The translations under genes and the position numbers were made by a program. From contig DATIKW010000029.1 in NCBI GenBank assembly GCA_035477115.1, forward strand, positions 83,254 to 147,253: a DNA stretch of 64,000 nucleotides, read 5' to 3'. Position 1 is the first letter of the stretch; the number at the start of each line of letters is the position of its first letter. The notes below the pieces were generated by a model, which did no database searches, was not told the DNA's origin, and worked only from the letters and a program-made list of their open reading frames with translations. The DNA comes from UBA995 sp035477115 (GTDB lineage Bacteria > Bacillota > Sulfobacillia > UBA995). Shown piece by piece: positions 52,744-60,131 of this stretch.

Positions 52744-53499
52744 TCACGTATTCTCGGGACCCTGCTCAGGCGACGGCGTCGAGGGGCTGCTGATGAGGCA
52801 GCCGTGCCAGCACCCGAGCGAGGTCCTTGTGAGTGAAGCGCCACTGGAAAGGGACCGCCAATCGCTCGTATCGTGCTTGAAAGGCCAAGAGGCGATGCTC
52901 GGCGGTCCACGGTGCGACGATCCGTTGTCGACCACCCAGAACACGCGCGTAGCCGATGCATACGGCTCGGAGGTCATGACGGTGTCCACCTGCATGGCTC
53001 GCCCCGGTCCGGGCGGGGTCGTCGGGTGGGTGCGCACCCGCGCCTGGATCGAGGTCTTCTCATCAGCGTAGAGGACAAAGCCCCGGCGCCCCAGCGGCTG
53101 GCCCTGCCACTCGCGCGCGTACAGGTCCAAGACCCGCCCGGCGCGCACGGCAAAGTGGGGATCGCGAGGGAAGACCCAGTTCCGGTGCGACCACGGCCGG
53201 ATAGGATCCTCCCCCAGCCAGCGCCAGATCGTCGTCTCGGAGGTGGAGGCCACCAACCCCTCCTGCAGCACCTCCGCCCGCAGATTGGCGATGGACAACC
53301 GCGACAGAGGGAGCTGGAGGCGCGCCGGGAGTTCACAGCCAGCGCCTTGATCTGCACGACGACACCGGGGGGAAAGGATCGGGGGCTGGCCGCGGCGGGG
53401 GCGTTCGTCTAAGCCCGAGGTACTTTTAAGGAAGCGTGCGTTGAGGGGCGTCCTCAACTGCGCATTGCGAACACGGGCTGAACAGTTACCCTCCGACAT
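52744..53499 (-). pseudogene. IS630 family transposase remnant
   Basis: The frame holds pieces in order: a linker (ERPRRGQPPILSP), STSETTIWRWLGEDPIRPWS, HRNWVFPRDPHFAVRAGRVL and GFVLYADEKTSIQAR (first catalytic Asp region, with Glu after). It then goes to TRVFWVVDNGSSHRG, the second catalytic Asp block. The stretch between them is shortened, and the last third switches character (SIASWPFKHDTSDWRSLSS), so deletions and frameshifts are likely. It ends just before the FHA gene start. Confidence 0.75.
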
Positions 53500-53583
53500 C
53501 GGGATGGAAGATTATGCCTGGCTATATATTTGTCGGGATGGTACTTTGGAGGCAAGGACTTCCATGGCGAGGAGGCCATTAGG

Positions 53584-54609
53584 TTGGAGGAGCGCAAGCG
53601 CATTGTTTCGATAGATCGTGGCGATCTTACTGGCGAACCCCGTCGACCTATAGTCATCACCCACGCTGACCTTGCAGCCCCCGCGCCATCCGTGGAACAG
53701 GCTCCCGTCCGGAAGTCAGTGCGCTCGTTCTTCCTTCATAGATACCTGGGAAACGCGCTGTTCGGTGTGGTGGGTGGACTGCTGGCGGCTATAGCCACCG
53801 AATTGGCGCTTGGAGGCGATGATCCCGAGTTCCTCTTCTCCCTGCTGGTGGATACCGGTTTGTTCGCGGGGGCTGCCGCTGCCTTCATCGGAGCGGTGCT
53901 GTCGGCAGGTGAAGACCTCGTGGGAGGCGGTTACCGTCGGGCTGCCAGGGGTGCGCTGCGGGCGGTTGCCGTCGGCCTTCCTATCGGCTTCCTGGGCGGC
54001 GTACTTGCGCAAATCGTCTATTCTGCCCTCGGTGGGGGAACCCGCCCGGATTTTGGACTCCAAGTGGCCGTGCGGGGGGCGGGCTGGGCTCTTGCCGGCG
54101 GAGCAATCGGCCTTGCGCAGGGCGTGGCCCGGGGTCGGTGGTTGCACGGTGCGGTCGGCGGGCTGCTTGGGGGACTTGCGGGGGGCTTGGGCTTCGACGT
54201 GATAGGGATGGCGTTTGCTGCGGGAACCGCGTCACGATTCATCGGGCTGGGGTGCATCGGCCTGGCGGTCGGCGTAGGGATCGCCGCCGTCCACGAGTTG
54301 TTGAAGCAAGCTTGGTTGACCATCGAGAGCGGAAAGCTGGCGGGCAAGCAGTACGTGTTGTACTTGCCGCACACCACCGTAGGCAGTGCCCGTACCGCGG
54401 ACCTCTCGCTGGTGGGAGACCTCCAAGTACGGCCAGTACACTGTGTGCTGCGGCGGGCGCCGCAGGGCTGGACGATAGAACGGGGTGATGGCACGCTGGT
54501 CGTAAACGGGCGGCAGATGGTCTCCGCCCTGCTCCGCACCGGGGATGTGGTGCAACTCGGAGGGACACGCTTGCGCTACCTACACCGCGCGGTTCGCTCC
54601 GGGGGGTGA
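53584..54609 (+). CDS. FHA-domain protein with multiple membrane segments
   Basis: The 341-residue protein has a soluble start, then a glycine- and alanine-rich membrane region of about six segments (residues 60-245, for example LFGVVGGLLAAIATELAL, GLPIGFLGGVLAQIVYSAL). A C-terminal FHA domain (about 255-335) follows with VLYLPHTTVGSARTADLSLV and VHCVLRRAPQGWTIERGDGT. FHA domains bind phosphothreonine. The start TTG 53584 was chosen for AGGAGG at 53570-53575; TTG 53530 is weaker. It is the first gene of the ubiquitin-like operon. A role in recruiting phosphorylated targets at the membrane is inference. Confidence 0.82.
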   Translation: MEERKRIVSIDRGDLTGEPRRPIVITHADLAAPAPSVEQAPVRKSVRSFFLHRYLGNALFGVVGGLLAAIATELALGGDDPEFLFSLLVDTGLFAGAAAAFIGAVLSAGEDLVGGGYRRAARGALRAVAVGLPIGFLGGVLAQIVYSALGGGTRPDFGLQVAVRGAGWALAGGAIGLAQGVARGRWLHGAVGGLLGGLAGGLGFDVIGMAFAAGTASRFIGLGCIGLAVGVGIAAVHELLKQAWLTIESGKLAGKQYVLYLPHTTVGSARTADLSLVGDLQVRPVHCVLRRAPQGWTIERGDGTLVVNGRQMVSALLRTGDVVQLGGTRLRYLHRAVRSGG

Positions 54610-54615
54610 ACCGGC

Positions 54616-55503
54616 GTGGAACTAAACATTGAAATCCAGGTTCCATCCAGACCGGTGAAGCCGAAGCTCTGTCCGTACTGCCTAACGACCGTAGACGCTG
54701 GCGAGCAGCATCTGTCCTGCGCTCGTTGCAGCACCGATCACCACGTTTCGTGCTGGCATGAAAACGGGCAGTGCGCACGCCTCGGCTGCGGCAGTCAAAC
54801 TGGGGTTCGGGATGTGGCCGTCCCGGGGCCACGAACGGGTCCTCTGGTTATCGAACACAGTGTAACGCGCCCCTCCGACCACGAATGGGTGGGCTTCTTG
54901 TCCCTCCTAGCGGCCTTGATAATGATAGCGGTTGTGGTTGGGGTTGCCTGGACACAGTGGCTACCACCCGGTGATGATCCTTCCCAGGCAGGAAACGGCG
55001 CCGGAGCAGCCGCGCAACCGGCGTCGGGGCCTCCGCCGGAGTCCCTGGCAGCGACGATTCATAAAGCCCTGAGCACAGCATTCCCCGAAGTTCAGCTGGG
55101 TTCGGGTGCTCGGGCGCCAATCGCCTGGAGCGTATTGGAAAGGGGGAAGGACTACCACGAGGGGCCGTACGATCTTCTGGTGTGGGCGAACATCGTGGAC
55201 CGCTACGACTTCCTTGTGGCGTGGCGGGCCTTCCGTCGTGAGTATCCCGCAGCGGCAGAGGCTGTCCTGAGGCGGTGGGTGCGGCGGGTAGCGGACATCG
55301 CGCCGCACGACTACGACTTCCAGGTCAACATGACCTTCGTCAAAGACTACCAGGATGACCCTACTGGTAACTGGATACCCACCGACAGTCTCAAGATCGA
55401 AAAGTCGGAGGGAGGAGGCTACCGCGTGCTTTGGGCCATGGGTTTCGCAGAGCGTGTCGGTGGCGTGGTGGAGTGCCACCTTCGCGCCAGATGGGTCCGG
55501 TGA
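54616..55503 (+). CDS. Prokaryotic RING-type zinc finger membrane protein
   Basis: The 295-residue protein begins with a treble-clef zinc finger: C19, C22, C35, C38, H42/H43, C46, C53, C58 (CPYC, CARCSTDHHVSCW, CARLGC). This matches the prokaryotic RING finger pattern. A membrane helix lies at about 94-113 (LSLLAALIMIAVVVGVAW), followed by a Pro/Ala linker and an external or periplasm-like domain from 135 with WANIVDRYDFLVAWRAFRRE. RING fingers act as E3 ligases in eukaryotes; neighbouring E1, E2 and ubiquitin-like genes make that role plausible here. Start GTG 54616. It overlaps the protease gene by 13 bases. Confidence 0.78.
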   Translation: MELNIEIQVPSRPVKPKLCPYCLTTVDAGEQHLSCARCSTDHHVSCWHENGQCARLGCGSQTGVRDVAVPGPRTGPLVIEHSVTRPSDHEWVGFLSLLAALIMIAVVVGVAWTQWLPPGDDPSQAGNGAGAAAQPASGPPPESLAATIHKALSTAFPEVQLGSGARAPIAWSVLERGKDYHEGPYDLLVWANIVDRYDFLVAWRAFRREYPAAAEAVLRRWVRRVADIAPHDYDFQVNMTFVKDYQDDPTGNWIPTDSLKIEKSEGGGYRVLWAMGFAERVGGVVECHLRARWVR

Positions 55504-56351
55504 GAGCCCGGCGTGCGTGGACGGGCTGGTTGCTATTGTTAACAATCTTGGGACTTGCGGCAGTCGGGGCAGGCGCAGCCGGCGCACCCATGGTGTACGA
55601 AACCGAGGAGGTCGTGGAGTCCGTCTGGCCGGCGGTAGCCATCGTCGCTTCGGATCGCGCGGGAACGCCGCGAGCCACAGCGGTAGCCATCCACCAGGAC
55701 GGTTACCTGGTGACCAATGTCCACGCGGTGACGGGCAGCGCCACATGGGTGAAGTTGGGCGACCGCGTGCTGGCTGCCGAAGTGGTGGCCCTCGACGAAG
55801 GGGAGGATCTAGCGCTGCTACGAGTGCCCCGACGCGGCATGCCCGCCGCGAAGTGGGGCGACTCAGATGAGCTAAAGGCAGGCCAGCGCGTAGTGGCCGT
55901 CGGAGTGCCGCTGGGGCTATCCCTGGCAGCGCAGGAGGGCATCGTCAGCTCTCCCGTCGTGCGGGTTGATGAGCGACCTCGGATACTGCTCGACCTTGCG
56001 GTTAACCGGGGGAACAGCGGTTGACCCGTGGTGGACACGGCCGGCGCCGTTGTGGGTCTGGTGGTCGGGGCGATGGACGACGCGCATGGCCTCGGGCTGG
56101 CCATCCCCTCTAATGTGGTGCTCGCCTTCGCAGCCGCCCACGGCATCCGGGGCTGTCTTGTCGAAGGACATCCGTTCCTGGCGAATGCGGCCTGGCAAGG
56201 GGAGGAAACTCCGGTCCAGGAGGTGAATAGGAGGGCGAGGAACGCAAGGGTAGGCCTGCTGCCGCTGTTGCCGGTGCTGGGCGGGGCCCTCTACTTGGCC
56301 TTGCGTCGCCGCAGGCGGTCGCGGGACGTTGAGGTAATCCTACACAGGTAG
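55491..56351 (+). pseudogene. Trypsin-like serine protease interrupted by TGA after the GNSG motif
   Basis: The frame has a signal or anchor helix (WLLLLTILGLAAVGAGAAG), then VWPAVAIVASD, GYLVTNVHAVTG (catalytic His), EDLALLRVP (Asp) and NRGNSG (Ser). Directly after it is TGA (56022-56024), then PVVDTAGAVVGLVVG in the same frame, and a C-terminal helix (VGLLPLLPVLGGALYLAL). Homologous proteases read GNSGGP here, so a single G-to-T change turns GGA into TGA. As it stands, the product ends at the nucleophile and lacks the C-terminal strands and anchor. It may be inactive, a sequencing error or a natural truncation. It could process the neighbouring ubiquitin-like protein. Confidence 0.78.
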
Positions 56352-56366
56352 AGAGGAGCGGGCCAA

Positions 56367-56648
56367 ATGGGTAAGATCACGATTACCGTGGTGGACGTGA
56401 CCGGCAACAAGGAGGAACAGGCCACGGTGCCGGATGATGCTCCGGTGAACCGTATCATCGCCAAGCTAGTGGAGCTGCTGGGTCTGCCTTTGACCGATCC
56501 AGGAGCCAATCCCATCAGCTACCGATTCCAGCACAAAGCCAGCGGCCGCGAACTTCAGGACAACCAGACGCTCGCCGGGGCCGGCGTCAAGGAAGGAGAC
56601 GTGCTGCGCTTGCAGCCGGAACTGACTGCGGGAGAGTCCCGGTCCTGA
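56367..56648 (+). CDS. Ubiquitin-like protein (YukD/EsaB-like beta-grasp)
   Basis: The 93-residue protein has a beta-grasp pattern: KITITVVDVTGNKEEQATVP (first hairpin), DDAPVNRIIAKLVELLGLPL (helix), then YRFQHKASGRELQDNQTLAG and VKEGDVLRLQPEL. This matches YukD-like ubiquitin domains. The C-terminus is TAGESRS and there is no double glycine. If it is conjugated, it must be trimmed (for example after the Gly) or use another residue. It is encoded directly before an E1-like gene, with which it overlaps by 4 bases if that gene starts at CTG. ATG 56367 has ggag upstream. Confidence 0.85.
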   Translation: MGKITITVVDVTGNKEEQATVPDDAPVNRIIAKLVELLGLPLTDPGANPISYRFQHKASGRELQDNQTLAGAGVKEGDVLRLQPELTAGESRS

Positions 56649-57853
56649 AGCCGTCCGCGGGCCTGGAAATCGATTTCGACAAGGGCGAGGATCGCTACCA
56701 TCGGCTGCGGCTGATCCCATGGTGGGATCAGTCCCGGTTGCGGCGGGCACGGGTGATGGTGGTCGGTGCGGGCGCCCTGGGCAACGAGATCCTCAAGAAC
56801 CTGGCTTTGCTCGGGGTCGGCCGGGTCCTGGTGGTGGACATGGACCTGGTGGAAGCGTCAAACCTCTCGCGGTCGGTGCTGTTCCGCCCGGCGGACGAGG
56901 GTCGACCCAAGGCCGAAGTGGCCGCCAGTCGATTGGGCGAGCTCAACCCCGACGTGGAGTGCATCGGTCTGAGAGCCAACGTGTGTACGGACCTCGGGCT
57001 CGGGGTGTTCAGGAATGTCGACGTGGTGATCGCCGGCCTGGACAACCGGGAGGCCAGGTTGCATATTAACCATGCCTGCTGGAAGGTCGGGCGACCATGG
57101 GTCGACGGGGCGATAGAGGTGCTGCACGGCGTGGCCCGGGTATTCGTTCCACCTAGTGGGCCGTGTTTCGAGTGCACGCTGACTGCCGCGGATTACCGCG
57201 CGCTCTCAGTCAGGCGGTCGTGCCTGCTGCTCAGCCGCCAGGAGTTGGAGGCAGGAAGGGTGCCAACTACCCCTACGACCTCCTCCGTGATCGCCGGCAT
57301 CCAGGTTCAGGAAGCAGTGAAACTGCTTCACGGGCGCGAGGAGCTGGGAAGTCTGATCGGGCGCGGCTTCTTCTTCAACGGCGGCACCCACGACTCGTAC
57401 GTCATCCAGTACCAGGTGAGGGAGGACTGCCCCGCGCACGAGTGCTTCACGAGCGTGGAGATCTTGGACGGCGCAAGTGACCGCTGGTCGCTGGCCGACC
57501 TGCTGGCCAGGGCCAGGGAGGACCTCGGGCCCGACGCCGTCCTGGAGTTCAGTCTGGAGATGGTCACGTCCTTCCGTTGTGCCGCCTGCGACTTCGTAGA
57601 GGAGGTCTTCCGCCCCCTGCTGGCGCTCAGGCACACCGACGCACGGTGTCCGGGGTGCGGCGAAGTCAGAATCCCGGAGATGGTCCACGCCGTGCACGGC
57701 GGTGAGGGATACTTGGCCCGGACGGCAAGCGAGTTCGGACTTCCTCCCGGGGATATCGTGACCGCACGCACCGGCATGCAGATGCGGCACTACGAGTTGC
57801 AGGCGGACCTCAGGACTCTGTTGCCCGGCTGGACGGATGGGCAGGGAGGTTAG
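56645..57853 (+). CDS. E1-like ubiquitin-activating enzyme (ThiF fold)
   Basis: The 402-residue product has a Rossmann ATP site (VMVVGAGALGNEILKNLALL at about 37-56), then VLVVDMDLVEASNLSRSVLF with conserved Asp and Arg. CFEC (C174, C177) and C262/C267 would bind zinc. A candidate catalytic Cys is C193 (RRSCLLL), followed by TTPTTSSVIAGIQVQEAVKL. The C-terminus has a second zinc ribbon (CAAC at 312, CPGC at 335). The conserved N-terminus DRYHRLRLIPWWDQSRLRRA lies upstream of the first standard start (TTG 56738), so the start was placed at CTG 56645, 9 bases after gggagag. It would adenylate the ubiquitin-like protein. Confidence 0.83.
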   Translation: MKPSAGLEIDFDKGEDRYHRLRLIPWWDQSRLRRARVMVVGAGALGNEILKNLALLGVGRVLVVDMDLVEASNLSRSVLFRPADEGRPKAEVAASRLGELNPDVECIGLRANVCTDLGLGVFRNVDVVIAGLDNREARLHINHACWKVGRPWVDGAIEVLHGVARVFVPPSGPCFECTLTAADYRALSVRRSCLLLSRQELEAGRVPTTPTTSSVIAGIQVQEAVKLLHGREELGSLIGRGFFFNGGTHDSYVIQYQVREDCPAHECFTSVEILDGASDRWSLADLLARAREDLGPDAVLEFSLEMVTSFRCAACDFVEEVFRPLLALRHTDARCPGCGEVRIPEMVHAVHGGEGYLARTASEFGLPPGDIVTARTGMQMRHYELQADLRTLLPGWTDGQGG

Positions 57854-57855
57854 CC

Positions 57856-58845
57856 ATGGGTGCCGAGGGCGAGGTTGAGGTCGAGGTGCAGCGCTCTGAC
57901 AGAGTGGAACGCGATGCGAACTCCGGCGAACCATCGTTTCTCGTTTGCGTGTGGGACAGCGTAGTGGAGCAGCTTCACAGATATGCCCTTCAGGACACAT
58001 CACGAGAGAGAGCCGGTGTTCTGATGGGCTCCAGGACGCCGCGGGGGGTGGATGTAAATTACTGGATCGAAGCCCGCCATGCAGGTGCTACCAAGACCTC
58101 GGTCACATTCACGCACGAGACCTGGCGGTACATCAACGAGGTGAGGGATCGGGATCTGCGTGGTGTACAGATGGTGGGCTGGTTTCATACCCACCCCGGA
58201 TTCGGTCTTTTCCTCTCGGAGCAGGATCGCTTCATCCACAAGAATTTCTTTGATCAGCCCTACCAGGTGGCTTGCGTGCTCGATCCGGTCCGGCAGGAGA
58301 TGGCCTTCTTCCACTGGGAAGGTGCGGAACTCAGGGAGGCGGCGCGCCACCACATACGTACCAAGTCAGGTGAGCTGGTGAGCCACAGAACATACACGTA
58401 CGAGCAGACGCGCCCGGTATCTCCCTTGCCGCAGCTGCCGCTATCGAAGCTGGCTGGCTTGGTGCTTGGCGGAAGCGTCCTGTCGGCCGTTCTCACCTCG
58501 TGGCTTCTCCTGCCCCGCCAGTTGGCACGGATCGAGGGCCAGTTACCCGCCTTGCATCAACAGGTCGCGCTGTCACGGGAGGAGACCAGCGGCGCTGCCC
58601 AGAACGTTGCCCAACTAAGTCTACTAGTTCAGGACCTGCGCTCGCAGGTAGCGGAACTCCGGGAAACCAATGGTCAGGGTAGTCCCAGGGTGACCCACGT
58701 GGTCAGGCGCGGCGAGAGCCTCTGGACGTTGGCCAACTGGTACCTGGGGGATGGACGGCTATGGCGGGTGCTCATGGAGTACAACGGTCTAAACAACGAA
58801 CTCGTGGTACCGGGGCAAGTTATCAGCATCCCGGTAACTCGGTAG
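57856..58845 (+). CDS. JAMM/MPN+ peptidase with membrane helix and LysM domain
   Basis: The 329-residue protein has a JAB/MPN domain at residues 25-165. E51 and HTHPGFGLFLSEQD (H111, H113, S121, D124) form the full JAMM zinc motif, so isopeptidase activity is plausible. A membrane helix follows (199-219, GLVLGGSVLSAVLTSWLLLP), then a coiled coil (221-272) and a C-terminal LysM domain (279-327, HVVRRGESLWTLANWYLG). LysM usually binds peptidoglycan, which would place the peptidase at the inner face of the membrane and the tail outside. It could trim the ubiquitin-like protein or remove it from targets. ATG 57856 follows gggaggt. Confidence 0.87.
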   Translation: MGAEGEVEVEVQRSDRVERDANSGEPSFLVCVWDSVVEQLHRYALQDTSRERAGVLMGSRTPRGVDVNYWIEARHAGATKTSVTFTHETWRYINEVRDRDLRGVQMVGWFHTHPGFGLFLSEQDRFIHKNFFDQPYQVACVLDPVRQEMAFFHWEGAELREAARHHIRTKSGELVSHRTYTYEQTRPVSPLPQLPLSKLAGLVLGGSVLSAVLTSWLLLPRQLARIEGQLPALHQQVALSREETSGAAQNVAQLSLLVQDLRSQVAELRETNGQGSPRVTHVVRRGESLWTLANWYLGDGRLWRVLMEYNGLNNELVVPGQVISIPVTR

Positions 58846-58860
58846 GAGGGGGGAAGTACC

Positions 58861-59454
58861 GTAAACCCAAGATTACGACGCCTGGAGGCCGACTACGAGA
58901 GGGTACTGGCCGCCTTTCAAAGCCATCCCCACGTTTGCGTGGAGCCGATAGGGTCACGCCCACCGGAGCGGTACACGGTGACCTACAGGGTGAAGGGCTT
59001 GGTTCCTGGACCTGGCGGGAAACCCCGAGAGGCAGATGAGCACCGCGTGCAGATCTACCTTCATCAAGGGTATCCGCGGGAGAAGCCGAACTGCACCATG
59101 CTTACGCCTGCGTTTCACCCCAACATCGGCTCGTTCGTTTGTGTGGCTGACGTGTGGGCGGCCGGGGAGCCACTGGTGGATCTCATCGTCCATATCGGCA
59201 ACATGATTCAATATAGGATCTACAACGTGAAGAGCGCCCTCAATGTCGACGCAGCGGCGTGGGCGGTGTCCAACGAGAAGCGTCTCCCGATCGGGAACGT
59301 AGACCTATATCCGCCGGAGCCACAGATAGCTGTGGCTTCAGCTCAAGGTTTCGTGGAAGCGGCTGCGGCAGCCGACATTGAGGTCACCCTAGTGAGCAGG
59401 AAGGGAACCGAAGATGATGTGGAGGTAGTCATCCACTCCCAGCGGGACTCCTGA
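58861..59454 (+). CDS. E2-like ubiquitin-conjugating enzyme (UBC fold)
   Basis: The product of about 197 residues has the E2 layout: a helix (RLRRLEADYERVLAAFQ), RYTVTYRVKGLV strands, YPREKPNCTMLTP and the HPN motif with catalytic Cys in FHPNIGSFVCVADVW (H86, C94). A C-terminal tail of about 60 residues (PPEPQIAVASAQGF) is extra. No ATG, GTG or TTG lies between the JAMM stop and GTG 58939, which would cut off the first helix. A strong ribosome site aggagggggg (58845-58854) sits 7 bases before GTA 58861; CTG 58882 is another option. The true start is uncertain. It is the last gene of the conjugation operon. Confidence 0.8.
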   Translation, partial: VNPRLRRLEADYERVLAAFQSHPHVCVEPIGSRPPERYTVTYRVKGLVPGPGGKPREADEHRVQIYLHQGYPREKPNCTMLTPAFHPNIGSFVCVADVWAAGEPLVDLIVHIGNMIQYRIYNVKSALNVDAAAWAVSNEKRLPIGNVDLYPPEPQIAVASAQGFVEAAAAADIEVTLVSRKGTEDDVEVVIHSQRDS

Positions 59455-59496
59455 GTATCGAGTCCCACTGCGTACTAGGGGCTGGGCCGGAGAACC

Positions 59497-59700
59497 ATGC
59501 CCGCTCGCCATGCCGGCGGACCGGAGCTTTCGCAGTTGTGGCAGTTCGTAGAGTCTCTCCTTTGCCGGGGGATCTGCCCCGATGGGATGGACGTCCAGTT
59601 CGCTCAGCGAGCGTCCGAAGCTGGTGACTGGGCAAGTCTGCACTCGAGTTCCTCTTCGATGGCGAGCTTGTTTCTTGTGGGCGGGAAGAAGGGGATGTAG
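59497..59700 (+). CDS. Small hypothetical protein, possibly frameshifted
   Basis: A 67-residue frame with GPELSQLWQFVESLLCRGIC and DGMDVQFAQRASEAGDWASL. Near 59625 coding character appears to shift to another frame (GKSALEFLFDGELVSCG). It may be a degraded gene at the end of the ubiquitin-like operon. No family recognised. Confidence 0.3.
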   Translation: MPARHAGGPELSQLWQFVESLLCRGICPDGMDVQFAQRASEAGDWASLHSSSSSMASLFLVGGKKGM

Positions 59701-60131
59701 CCCAGGCAGTGCTCATCTCCGTCTGCTGGGTGGTCGGTCAACCCTCGAGGGCTAACACGAAGACCAGGGGCTGCCGCTCGATACTAGGACCGTGCCGTCG
59801 ATATCACTCGATCCGCGCAGGAATTCAGGGAATTTCGCTGAACACTCGCAGGTGGGACTAGACGGACAGGTCGGGCGATTCCAGGAAATGAGTGTCCGGA
59901 TGTAGTCGCGCCCCCCTTGTACAGGTGGGGCCTATGCCGGTCGGTCCAAACGTCAGCCTGGCAGCGTAGCACCCACGCCGCAGAGAGGGGTAGAACATGG
60001 ACTGGTACATTCAGGTTTTGAAGAAGTACGCCATGTTCGTGTAGCTGCCAACGGTCTTTGGCGCGTTTGGGGGGAGATGTAGTCACGTGCAACAATGCAA
60101 GTAGCCGTTTCTGATGCGAGGAGTGGACCAG
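59701..60131 (+). other. Intergenic region with the left 49-bp repeat
   Basis: About 430 bases without a supported gene. Base composition becomes less GC-rich from here on. It holds the left copy of a 49-bp repeat (60039-60087) and ends with gaggagtgg as the ribosome site of the next gene. Confidence 0.5.
60039..60087 (+). repeat. 49-bp direct repeat, left copy
   Basis: Starts gtgtagctgccaacggtctt and ends agatgtagtcacg. The same 49 bases, with two substitutions, occur at 63770-63818 in the same direction. The pair brackets the protease, transposase fragment and cassette array. Confidence 0.9.

Noticed and set aside
53504..53620. Small alternative frames starting at ATG 53504 and ATG 53515
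   Set aside because: They end within about 35 codons and overlap the FHA gene, which has a strong ribosome site at 53570-53575.
22365..56024. TGA recoding (selenocysteine or code change) to explain the in-frame TGA codons at 22365 and 56022
   Set aside because: TGA is a normal stop for many genes in the window, and neither site falls at a position expected for selenocysteine; mutation or error is simpler.
60039..60087. The 49-bp repeat as a full attC site
   Set aside because: It contains no inverse-complementary R/L arms; only the sequence before the right copy looks like half an attC.
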